The notes below the pieces were generated by a model. The model was not told the DNA's origin. It made no database searches and saw only the letters and a program-made list of their open reading frames with translations. This document shows positions 42,816-50,066 of a stretch of 64,000 bases of DNA, one piece after another. Both the position numbers and the translations under genes were made by a program. Every line of letters begins with the position of its first letter. The stretch's first letter is position 1. The stretch comes from CAYTPI01 sp964439625 (GTDB lineage: Bacteria; Chloroflexota; Anaerolineae; Aggregatilineales; UBA3940), in NCBI GenBank assembly GCA_964439625.1, contig CAYTPI010000022.1:1-64000 (forward strand), given 5' to 3'.

Positions 42816-43787
42816 ATGGCATACAAAGTACTTATACCGGATAACGTTGCGCAAGAAGCAGTTGATCTGCTAGAAAAAGAAGATGGGTTTGATGTACAGG
42901 CACCGGGCAAGCTGTCGAAAGCAGACATCCTGCCACTCATTGGTGAAGTAGACGCGCTGATTATTCGCAGTGGTGTTAAGCCAGATGCTGAGATGTTTGA
43001 CGCAGCCAAAAACCTTAAGGCGATTGCCCGCGCTGGTGTCGGCACAGATAACATCGATAAAGTCGCTGCGACTAAGCACGGCGTTGTCGTCATGAATACG
43101 CCTGGCGGCAACACAATCTCCACGGCAGAACACGCCTTCGGGTTAATGTTGGCACTAGCTCGTCATATTCCACAGGCGCACATAAGTCTTACGGAAGGTC
43201 GCTGGGATCGCAAGCTCTACGAAGGGCATGAGTTAAAGGGGAGTACGCTTGGCATCATTGGGCTTGGGCGGATTGGTCAAGCGATGGCTCGCCGTGCACG
43301 GGCTTTCGAAATGAACACGCTGGCTTTTGACCCTTTTTTACCTGTTGACCACCCATCGATTGAAGGCACTCAAACCCCGCTAGTCAGTTTGAACAGACTG
43401 CTGGAACGGTCAGATATTATTACCTTGCATCCACCACTGACTGAAGAAACGGAAGGCATGATCAACGCAGAGGCTATCAGAAAGATGAAAGATGGCGTGA
43501 TGATTATTAACGCTGCGCGTGGTGCGCTCATCAATGATGCCGATCTGGCTGAGGGCATTCAGTCTGGGAAAGTAGCTGGTGCCGCACTTGATGTCTATGA
43601 GCCAGAGCCACCATCCGAGGATAACCCGCTAATCGGCTTGGATAATGTGATTCATACGCCACATCTTGCTGCCAGCACCTTTGAAGCTCAGGTTGCTGTG
43701 GCAGTTGAGGCAGCAGAACAGATTATTGACGGGCTGACCTCTGGCGCCTGGCGCAATGTGGTCAATAAGGATGTGCTTAGCGAGTAA
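42816..43787 (+). CDS. serA: D-3-phosphoglycerate dehydrogenase, short form
   Basis: A 323-residue NAD-dependent 2-hydroxyacid dehydrogenase. ARAGVGTDNID, NTPGGNTISTAEHAFGLMLALAR, the Rossmann motif GIIGLGRIGQAMARRA, and catalytic residues in NAARGALIN and HTPHLAAST are all present. It lacks the ASB and ACT domains of long SerA forms, so feedback inhibition by serine through an ACT domain is not expected. Pairing with the aminotransferase 9 bp upstream supports a role in serine synthesis. A strong hairpin terminator follows. Confidence 0.92.
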   Translation: MAYKVLIPDNVAQEAVDLLEKEDGFDVQAPGKLSKADILPLIGEVDALIIRSGVKPDAEMFDAAKNLKAIARAGVGTDNIDKVAATKHGVVVMNTPGGNTISTAEHAFGLMLALARHIPQAHISLTEGRWDRKLYEGHELKGSTLGIIGLGRIGQAMARRARAFEMNTLAFDPFLPVDHPSIEGTQTPLVSLNRLLERSDIITLHPPLTEETEGMINAEAIRKMKDGVMIINAARGALINDADLAEGIQSGKVAGAALDVYEPEPPSEDNPLIGLDNVIHTPHLAASTFEAQVAVAVEAAEQIIDGLTSGAWRNVVNKDVLSE

Positions 43788-43815
43788 TACGGCATTCTTA
43801 CTGGAGAAAGTCTTC

Positions 43816-43859
43816 AATAAACCGTACACTAACGTTAGAAGTGTGCGGTTTATTGATTT
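43816..43859. terminator. Terminator after serA, possibly bidirectional
   Basis: AATAAACCGTACACT and AGTGTGCGGTTTATT form a 15-bp stem with one wobble and a 9-base loop, followed by GATTTT. A GTG within the right arm could in principle start the next gene but is unlikely to, because it would lie inside this stem. Confidence 0.75.
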
Positions 43860-43879
43860 TATGGGGCGGGAAACGTGCA

Positions 43880-44539
43880 ATGTTCCCTGAGCAATTTAAC
43901 AACATCCGGGTAGTAGTCGTAGCCGATGACCCACTGGTACGGTCTGCATTGGCGACTGAGCTTCAACACACACCTGGATATCAAGTAACAACGCACACCA
44001 GCTCGATTGACTCATTTGATGATAACCTAAGTTTGCACAAGCCGGATGTTGTCATCTGGGATACCGGGTGGGATGCAGACGATGCTGTGCTGAGAAACAT
44101 AACGGCAGTCATCAGTGATTTGCCCGAACCGGCGACCCCAATCATTGCTTTGATACCTGAAGCAGAGCAAGGCGTCCCCGTCTTTGAGACTGGCGTGCGT
44201 GGGTTGCTGCTGCGGAATGCTGAGATAGAGCAATTGGCGGCGGCTATCAATGCGGTTGTTAGTGGGCTTTCTGTCTTGGACGATACAATCGCCAGCCACA
44301 TGCAAACCCAGCCAAACGACATTCAATCCGATATTCATGTAGAGAACCTAACACCACGAGAGATTGAGGTGTTGGAACTGGTTGCTGAGGGTCTCTCGAA
44401 TAAGGGGATTGCCCACGAATTGAGTATTAGTGACAGCACGGTGAAATTTCACATCAACTCTGTGTTGAATAAGCTGACAGCCCAAAGCCGCACCGAAGCA
44501 GTTGTCCGGGCGATGCGGCTTGGCATTATCAAATTATGA
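43880..44539 (+). CDS. LuxR/NarL-family response regulator
   Basis: A 219-residue regulator. The receiver domain has the acidic pair D16-D17 and a phosphoacceptor candidate D61 in VVIWDTGW, but the usual conserved lysine is not evident (GVRGLLLRNAE in its place), so phosphorylation may be weak or absent. The C-terminal LuxR helix-turn-helix (LTPREIEVLELVAEGLSNKGIAHELSISDSTVKFHINSVLNKL) is canonical. The ATG at 43880 with GGCGGGAA upstream is preferred over a GTG inside the serA terminator. No sensor kinase is adjacent. It converges on the P450 gene with 1 bp between stop codons. Confidence 0.85.
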   Translation: MFPEQFNNIRVVVVADDPLVRSALATELQHTPGYQVTTHTSSIDSFDDNLSLHKPDVVIWDTGWDADDAVLRNITAVISDLPEPATPIIALIPEAEQGVPVFETGVRGLLLRNAEIEQLAAAINAVVSGLSVLDDTIASHMQTQPNDIQSDIHVENLTPREIEVLELVAEGLSNKGIAHELSISDSTVKFHINSVLNKLTAQSRTEAVVRAMRLGIIKL

Positions 44540-44540
44540 C

Positions 44541-45905
44541 TCAGTAACGGCGACGCTCAAGCTTTACGCGGACTTCAGGCTTGGGGCGCATTGTGATCAT
44601 TGGGGCCGGGTAGATTGCTTCGGCGGGCGTCAAGAGAGACAGGTGAAAGCGTTGGACTATCGTCGTGAGAATTAATATGGCTTCCATCATGGCGAACCCG
44701 TTACCGATGCAGACCCTTGGCCCACCGCCAAATGGCAGATAAGCATATTTTGGTATCTGGGCTTCATTTTCGGGGCTAAAACGTTCTGGGTCGAACTGTA
44801 ATGGATTTTTGTGAAAGCGTTCGCTGCGCCCCATCGCAAAGGGGCTGACGATAAAGGCTTCGCCTTCTTTGACCTGAAATGTTCCCAGATCAACATCCTC
44901 GGTTGCAATGCGACCAAAGACCCATGCTGGCGGGTACAAACGCATCGACTCTTTGATGACCATTGCTGCGTATGGCATTTTTGGTAAATCTTCGGCTGTT
45001 GGTGGTTTACCATCCAATGCAAAGTCGATCTCGGTCAGCAACTTTGCCTCGACCTCAGGGTGCTGGGCTAGCAAGTAAAACGTCCACGTGAGGGCATTGG
45101 CTGTTGTTTCATGACCCGCGAGAAAAAGCGTAATCGCCTCATGGCGAACTTGCTCTACACTCATCCGGTTACCCTCTTCATCTTCTGAGAGCAGCAGCAT
45201 TGAGAGCAAGTCTCCACGGTCGGTGTTTTCTGCACGACGGTCGGCGATGATCGCATCGATTGTATCTTCAATAATCTGTTTGGTTTCGGCCCGCATTTTC
45301 TGGCGCGACGAATTCAGAATTGGGAGCGGTGGCAAGATAGAGCTGCGGGAGAGGGCTTCACCAAACATTTCTAAGCGACGGGTAATCGCATCGCTAATGG
45401 CCTCGGCTTGGTCAATGTTATCTTGATCGAATAGGGTTTTGCCGACGATCAGCATGGTGAGGAAGTTCATCTCATGATCGATGTTAACAGACGGCTGAGA
45501 CTCCCATTCATTAAGCATCGCGAGCGTATACTCAACCATTGTGTCGGCATAAGCACAGACACGTTGGTGATGAAACGCTGGCTGGATCAGCTTACGCTGC
45601 TTGCGATGCAGGTCACTCTCACTGGTCAACAGACCTTGGCCTAAGATATCCGTCAGGGCGCGGCGCAGCATGCGACTCTTGTGAAATTTGTCAGCGTGTT
45701 TAACCAATGCCTGTTGGATGCTGTCTGGATCGCTAACGACAAAGACATTTACTGGCCCAAGGCGCATTTTGACGACGCCCCCTTCTTCAACTGCATCTTG
45801 AAAGAATTGGAGTGGGTTCTTGCGGAAAGAGGGTAAATGTCCCCAAAGGAAGCTGGGTGGCGAGGGTTTAATAACTTCTACTGGTTGCTGGGTAACACTG
45901 ACCAT
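44541..45905 (-). CDS. Cytochrome P450
   Basis: A 454-residue soluble bacterial P450. The I-helix AGHETTANALTWTF carries the oxygen-activating acid/alcohol pair, ESMRLYPPAW is the ExxR helix, PERFSPE is the meander and FGGGPRVCIGNG holds the haem-ligating C399. There is no N-terminal membrane anchor. No ferredoxin or reductase gene is adjacent, so redox partners must be encoded elsewhere. The general layout resembles fatty-acid or terpenoid-hydroxylating bacterial P450s, but the substrate cannot be told. The gene stands alone on the minus strand. Confidence 0.95.
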   Translation of the reverse strand: MVSVTQQPVEVIKPSPPSFLWGHLPSFRKNPLQFFQDAVEEGGVVKMRLGPVNVFVVSDPDSIQQALVKHADKFHKSRMLRRALTDILGQGLLTSESDLHRKQRKLIQPAFHHQRVCAYADTMVEYTLAMLNEWESQPSVNIDHEMNFLTMLIVGKTLFDQDNIDQAEAISDAITRRLEMFGEALSRSSILPPLPILNSSRQKMRAETKQIIEDTIDAIIADRRAENTDRGDLLSMLLLSEDEEGNRMSVEQVRHEAITLFLAGHETTANALTWTFYLLAQHPEVEAKLLTEIDFALDGKPPTAEDLPKMPYAAMVIKESMRLYPPAWVFGRIATEDVDLGTFQVKEGEAFIVSPFAMGRSERFHKNPLQFDPERFSPENEAQIPKYAYLPFGGGPRVCIGNGFAMMEAILILTTIVQRFHLSLLTPAEAIYPAPMITMRPKPEVRVKLERRRY

Positions 45906-46204
45906 TCATTTTACCTTTACTGTGACTTATCAGCCTGAGGATAGCTCAAAAACGTCCCTTTGAAATATTATAAGCATCACTTTGGACTGTGCTCTGAGAC
46001 ATAGGTCAGGATGACATCTGTCAAGCTAGCCGAATGGGTAGGTCTGCTCTCAACGCATTACGGGGGACTTAATCACTTAGATTTGAGAGAATATAGACGT
46101 TACCTAAGGGATGTCAGAAATATGTTTCTCCGGCATCTTCGGGGGAGGCAAACTGTCTGCCTCGAAGATGCCAAACAGTGAAATAGAATGGAATGAGGTG
46201 CTAT
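45906..46204 (+). promoter_or_regulatory. Intergenic region with a long hairpin upstream of the HtrA-like genes
   Basis: About 300 bp between the P450 start and the first protease gene, without a credible gene. The notable structure is at 46132-46172: GGCATCTTCG and CGAAGATGCC pair, continued by AGGCA/TGCCT after a four-base GGGG bulge. It ends 32 bases before the protease ATG, so it would lie in the transcript leader or terminate a readthrough transcript. GAGGTG (46195-46200) is the ribosome binding site. Confidence 0.5.
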
Positions 46205-47104
46205 ATGGCTGAGATGCTACAAAACTTATCGGACTCGCTAGCTGCGATTGTGACGAATGCGGGTGAACGCGTGGTTCAGTTAGACGCTCGCCGCCGGATT
46301 CCGGCGACTGGGATTGTATGGTCGGCGGATGGTGTAATCGTTACTGCGCACCACGTCGTCCGGGATGAAGGCAAGATTAAGGTTGGTTTACCCAACGGTG
46401 AAGTCGTTACAGGTGACTTCGTTGGGCGTGATGAAACGACTGATTTGGCAGTCGTTAAAGTTGATGTCAATGGATTAACCCCAGCAACTTGGGTGGATGG
46501 TGCAGATGTTGCTGTTGGGCATTTGGCGTTGGCTATTGGGCGTCCATTGATGGATTTACAAGCAACGCTGGGCGTTATCAGTGCAAAGCGTGAGAATTGG
46601 ACAAGCTCGACTGGTGGTCAGTTTGACTACTATCTGCAAACAGACGTGGTGATGTACCCTGGATTCAGCGGTGGGCCGTTGGTTGCTGCAAATGGCGCCT
46701 TCATCGGGTTGAATACGTCTGCATTGCGGCGTCGCCGTGTCAGCCTGACTGTCCCAAGTGGAACGATCACACGGGTGGTGAATGCGTTGCTGACTGATGG
46801 GCGTATCCGACGCGGTTATTTGGGTATATCTGCCCAGGGAGTTACGCTGCCGGATGCTGTTCAAGCCGAGTTTGAGCAAGAGACCGGTCTGATGCTGGTA
46901 ATGGTTGACGCTGATGGCCCTGCTGGTGAAGGGGGCCTAGCAATGGGCGATACGATCATTGCTTTGGACGGCGAGCCAACGCGAACAATGGATGCGTTAC
47001 AGATGCTGCTAAGCAGCGAGCGAGTTGGTAAAGAAGTCCCGATCAAGATACTACGCGGTGGTAGCGTCCAAGATGTGAACGTCACGATTGGGGAACGCGA
47101 GTAA
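46205..47104 (+). CDS. HtrA/DegP-like serine protease with PDZ domain, apparently cytoplasmic
   Basis: A 299-residue trypsin-like protease. The catalytic triad is H50 (VTAHHVV), D80 (TTDLAVVKV) and S155 in YPGFSGGPLV, where the usual GNSGG is GFSGG. A PDZ domain occupies about residues 205-299 (GLMLVMVDADGPAGEGGLAMGDTIIALDGEPT). No signal peptide or membrane anchor is present, unlike most HtrA proteins. The ATG at 46205 with GAGGTG upstream is chosen over an in-frame ATG four codons earlier. A PDZ-less relative follows 34 bp downstream. Confidence 0.88.
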   Translation: MAEMLQNLSDSLAAIVTNAGERVVQLDARRRIPATGIVWSADGVIVTAHHVVRDEGKIKVGLPNGEVVTGDFVGRDETTDLAVVKVDVNGLTPATWVDGADVAVGHLALAIGRPLMDLQATLGVISAKRENWTSSTGGQFDYYLQTDVVMYPGFSGGPLVAANGAFIGLNTSALRRRRVSLTVPSGTITRVVNALLTDGRIRRGYLGISAQGVTLPDAVQAEFEQETGLMLVMVDADGPAGEGGLAMGDTIIALDGEPTRTMDALQMLLSSERVGKEVPIKILRGGSVQDVNVTIGERE

Positions 47105-47138
47105 GCACCCTGATCTGGTAGAGAATGGAGATGCTGTA

Positions 47139-47738
47139 ATGGACATACTACAGCAATTGAACAATGAGATGGCGGGCGTGGTCAAACATGTTCGCCAAGG
47201 CTTGGTGCAGGTATCAAATGGGCGCTCGAGCGGAGGGGCCGGTGTTATCGCGACGCAAGACGGCATTGTACTAACCAATGCTCATGTCATTCTGCGCGAT
47301 ACGGCTCAAGTGACTTTACCCGACGGACGAACCGTCACGGGGCGCAAGGTTGCCGTCGCCAAAGACTATGATCTGGCGGCTGTTCAACTTGAGATTAGCG
47401 GACTGACCCCCATTACGTTTAGTAACTCTAAGGCGCTGCGAGCTGGTGATTGGGTGTTTGCAATTGGGCACCCATGGGGCGTGCTGAACGCCGTCACCGC
47501 TGGCATTGTCATTGGTGCCGGCACAAACCTCCCTGAGATGCCACGTGGTAGCAGAGAATGGATTGCGACTAGCCTCCATCTGAGGCCGGGTAATTCCGGC
47601 GGCCCACTGGTGAATATTGATGGCGAAGTTATTGGCATCAATACGGTGATGGCTGGGCCTGAAGTCGGCCTAGCCATTCCGGCGTATGTTGCTCAAGCCT
47701 TTATTGAGAAGGTACAGCCTAAGCCTGAGTACGTATAA
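47139..47738 (+). CDS. Trypsin-like serine protease without PDZ domain (HtrA paralogue)
   Basis: A 199-residue protease domain with H49 (VLTNAHV), D78 (KDYDLAAVQL) and S153 in RPGNSGGPLV, so the triad is complete. It lacks a PDZ domain, signal peptide and membrane segment. I start it at the ATG with GGAG upstream (47127-47130); an in-frame ATG at 47088 would overlap the preceding gene and has no ribosome binding site. It is related to the PDZ-containing protease encoded just upstream and probably shares its transcript. A bidirectional terminator follows. Confidence 0.85.
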   Translation: MDILQQLNNEMAGVVKHVRQGLVQVSNGRSSGGAGVIATQDGIVLTNAHVILRDTAQVTLPDGRTVTGRKVAVAKDYDLAAVQLEISGLTPITFSNSKALRAGDWVFAIGHPWGVLNAVTAGIVIGAGTNLPEMPRGSREWIATSLHLRPGNSGGPLVNIDGEVIGINTVMAGPEVGLAIPAYVAQAFIEKVQPKPEYV

Positions 47739-47785
47739 CGTTTGTGTTTGCAGCTAACAAAGCGCGGCGTTAACTCAATGAGAAA

Positions 47786-47820
47786 ACGAAGGGCCTAGTT
47801 ACGTTGACTAGACCCTTCGT
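47786..47820. terminator. Bidirectional terminator between convergent genes
   Basis: ACGAAGGGCCTAGT and ACTAGACCCTTCGT form a 14-bp stem with one wobble and the 7-base loop TACGTTG. It is preceded by an A-run and lies between the protease gene and the small minus-strand gene, so it can serve both strands. Confidence 0.8.
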
Positions 47821-47821
47821 C

Positions 47822-48130
47822 TTAGGTACGGATTTTATACAACTGCTCGATTGTGTCGGGTAAGACCGTGGCAATTGCGATCACACGTTGGGCAAGTTGA
47901 CCAAAACCGCGCTTGAGTGAGCGCCACGAGATCGCCGCTTTGAATGGCACCAGCATCAGTAAGCTCCGGCTAAGAATGTGGTGAGCATCATAAAGCCAAG
48001 GAGGCTGCGGCAACATCAGACTGTAAAGCCCTGTGGCAGTCAATGCGCGAAGAATAACAAGAATGGTGACATTCACAAAACGGAAGGTGCGAGCATCGAC
48101 CTTAAGCATGTGCGATACCATGAGTATCAA
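47822..48130 (-). CDS. Small protein of unknown function
   Basis: A 102-residue reading frame that I do not recognise. It is fairly hydrophobic in the middle (FVNVTILVILRALTATGLYSL), then has WLYDAHHILSRSLLMLVPFKAAISW and a C-terminal amphipathic region. The start is uncertain: a TTG at 48130 has GAGGGG with ideal spacing, an ATG at 48121 lies three codons further in, and an ATG at 48196 would lengthen it without a ribosome binding site. Its end abuts the bidirectional terminator. It may be a membrane-associated protein; moderate support only. Confidence 0.5.
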   Translation of the reverse strand: MILMVSHMLKVDARTFRFVNVTILVILRALTATGLYSLMLPQPPWLYDAHHILSRSLLMLVPFKAAISWRSLKRGFGQLAQRVIAIATVLPDTIEQLYKIRT

Positions 48131-48282
48131 GTGATACCCCTCTATATTGGAGAATAGCCTAGTTGGAGGCAAATTTACGATGCAGACATTGAACATGCTG
48201 CTCGACTGTTTCGCTCATCCTTGTTGCAAAAGCAATGGCGGACAGCGCGATGACGTTGTATCTGAGGCTTTGCGCTGAAACA

Positions 48283-48310
48283 CAAAAACACCCCGGTCGT
48301 CCGAGGTGTC
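48283..48310 (-). terminator. Intrinsic terminator of rpsA
   Basis: On the minus strand GACACCTCGG and CCGGGGTGT pair around an ACGA loop and are followed by TTTTTGTG. It lies just after the ribosomal protein S1 stop codon. Confidence 0.85.
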
Positions 48311-48333
48311 TTGTTACTGAAGTGAGGTTGTGA

Positions 48334-49743
48334 CTAGCCGCGCAGGTACGAGGTCCAGTCATCATCTTGGTAGTCAGTCGAGTCAACGCGTTTGAGGCTG
48401 AGGCCAATACGCTTTTTATCTGGCTCGATGCGTACAACGCGCAGTGTGAGCGTTTCGCCTTCTGAGACGACCTCACGCGGGTGGCCTATGCGCCGATCAG
48501 CCAGTTCGCTGATGTGAATGAGGCCTTCAATCGCTGGTTGGTCAACCATGCGAGCAAAAGCGCCAAACTTGGTCAGTTTGGTGACTGTCCCTTGTACCAA
48601 TTGATTAACCTCGTAGAGTTCATCAATGCGATCCCAGGGATTCTTGAGCAAACGCTTACGGCTCAGCCCAATACGCTCACGGTCAATGTTTATATCAATA
48701 ACCTCAACCTCAACCTCGTCGCCCACACTAAGAATTTCACCGGGCTTTATGACGTGCTCCCAAGCCAATTCAGAAAGGTGGACTAGACCATCAATGCCAC
48801 CAATATCAACAAAGGCACCGAAGTCTGTGAGGCTGGTAACACGACCATTGTACGTTTGACCGATCTCTAACTTTTCGAGCAATTCGCGTTTTATCTTAAC
48901 GCGCTGTTCTTTCATAGCCTCGCGCTCAGAGAGAATAAGGCGATTACGCCCGCGGTCAACCTCGATGACCTTAATCATCATCGATTCGCCCACCATTTCA
49001 CGCCAGCGCTCATCTGGTGTAGACCCAGTGGCTCGCCGACGGCGCTCTAGCGAGACTTGTGACGCTGGCACAAAACCACGTAATTTCTCGAATGAAACGA
49101 TTAGACCGCCTTTATTGAAGCCGATGATCTCAACTTCGATGGCGCTCTTCGTCTCTAATAATTCCTCAGCGACGTCCCAATCTTGCTGCTCAAGAGCCCG
49201 TCTTAATGAGAGGATTGTGTGACCATCGCGCCCTTCTGGTCGTAGCACGTAGACATCAATTTCCTGCCCAACAGATAGAGCTGCTAGGGTTTCATCGTCC
49301 AGAGCCACAAACTCCTGACCAGTAATTACCCCCTCAGACTTGGCACCAATATCAATGAGAATTTCAGCTTCATTGATACTAGCGATTACGCCTGTAACGA
49401 TCTGCCCTTTAGAAACAGACTTCATCAGGAAGGAATCATCTTCCTCTGTTCCAGGCATGTCACCATTGATTGCTGCCAAGAACATTTCTTCGTCTGTTAA
49501 ATTTGCTTCGGATGCTTCCGCTGGCTGCGTCTGACTTTCATCATCGTCAACAACATCATCATCGTCTGCTTGAACTTGCTCTACCATTTCTTCGATGACG
49601 TCCGCCATGGTCATGTTGGCATCATCGCCACCGCCTGCCTGAACGTCTTCGTTTTCCATCTCTGGTTGAGATGCTTCTTCAACCCCGTCGATGATCTCTT
49701 CTGAGACGTTTGTCTCCTCGAGATCCTGACTTTCGCTATGCAT
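48334..49743 (-). CDS. rpsA: 30S ribosomal protein S1
   Basis: A 469-residue S1 with a ~100-residue very acidic N-terminal extension (EDVQAGGGDDANMTMADVIEEM) followed by four S1/OB domains (roughly residues 105-180, 195-265, 285-355 and 370-445). Repeat signatures include GQIVTGVIASINEAEILIDIGAKSEGVI, GQTYNGRVTSLTDFGAFVDIGGIDGLVHLSEL and GTVTKLTKFGAFARM. S1 binds mRNA on the small subunit and helps initiation. Four domains rather than six is usual outside Proteobacteria. The acidic N-terminus is unusual in length. It is a single-gene unit with its own terminator. Confidence 0.92.
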   Translation of the reverse strand: MHSESQDLEETNVSEEIIDGVEEASQPEMENEDVQAGGGDDANMTMADVIEEMVEQVQADDDDVVDDDESQTQPAEASEANLTDEEMFLAAINGDMPGTEEDDSFLMKSVSKGQIVTGVIASINEAEILIDIGAKSEGVITGQEFVALDDETLAALSVGQEIDVYVLRPEGRDGHTILSLRRALEQQDWDVAEELLETKSAIEVEIIGFNKGGLIVSFEKLRGFVPASQVSLERRRRATGSTPDERWREMVGESMMIKVIEVDRGRNRLILSEREAMKEQRVKIKRELLEKLEIGQTYNGRVTSLTDFGAFVDIGGIDGLVHLSELAWEHVIKPGEILSVGDEVEVEVIDINIDRERIGLSRKRLLKNPWDRIDELYEVNQLVQGTVTKLTKFGAFARMVDQPAIEGLIHISELADRRIGHPREVVSEGETLTLRVVRIEPDKKRIGLSLKRVDSTDYQDDDWTSYLRG

Positions 49744-50066
49744 GAGAAAAAACCCTGTATCCTATAGTTAACCGATGCGCAACCGAACACCATTATAACT
49801 ATGCTGTTATTAAAACACCATACCATAACATCGAAAGAAAAAATTGTTAAACAAGATTTAATGATATTTGCTGTTAATTTTTGCGGCAGGTTGTGCAAGA
49901 AGCCCGTTGGAAAGGGCCAAACGGATTGCTACTCGTTACCTACATCTTTTAGAATAGTGGCTAACTGCAAACATAAAATCACTCGAATTGATGCCGCCTA
50001 GCATGCATTTTGCATGCTTTAGCTAATTTAAATTGATTTTATGTAACCGAAGAAAGAAGGAACCCT
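49744..50066. promoter_or_regulatory. Divergent intergenic region between rpsA and the ABC transporter
   Basis: 323 bp, AT-rich around 49800-49880, with no convincing gene. A perfect AGCATGCA-TTT-TGCATGCT hairpin at 50000-50018 lies in the probable leader of the ABC transporter and is followed by TTAGC. AGAAGGA ahead of 50067 is the ribosome binding site. Promoters for both genes should be here; I could not assign hexamers confidently. Confidence 0.45.

Noticed and set aside
49801..50001. A 66-codon plus-strand frame between rpsA and the ABC transporter
   Set aside because: It is AT-rich, lacks a ribosome binding site and has no protein-like features.
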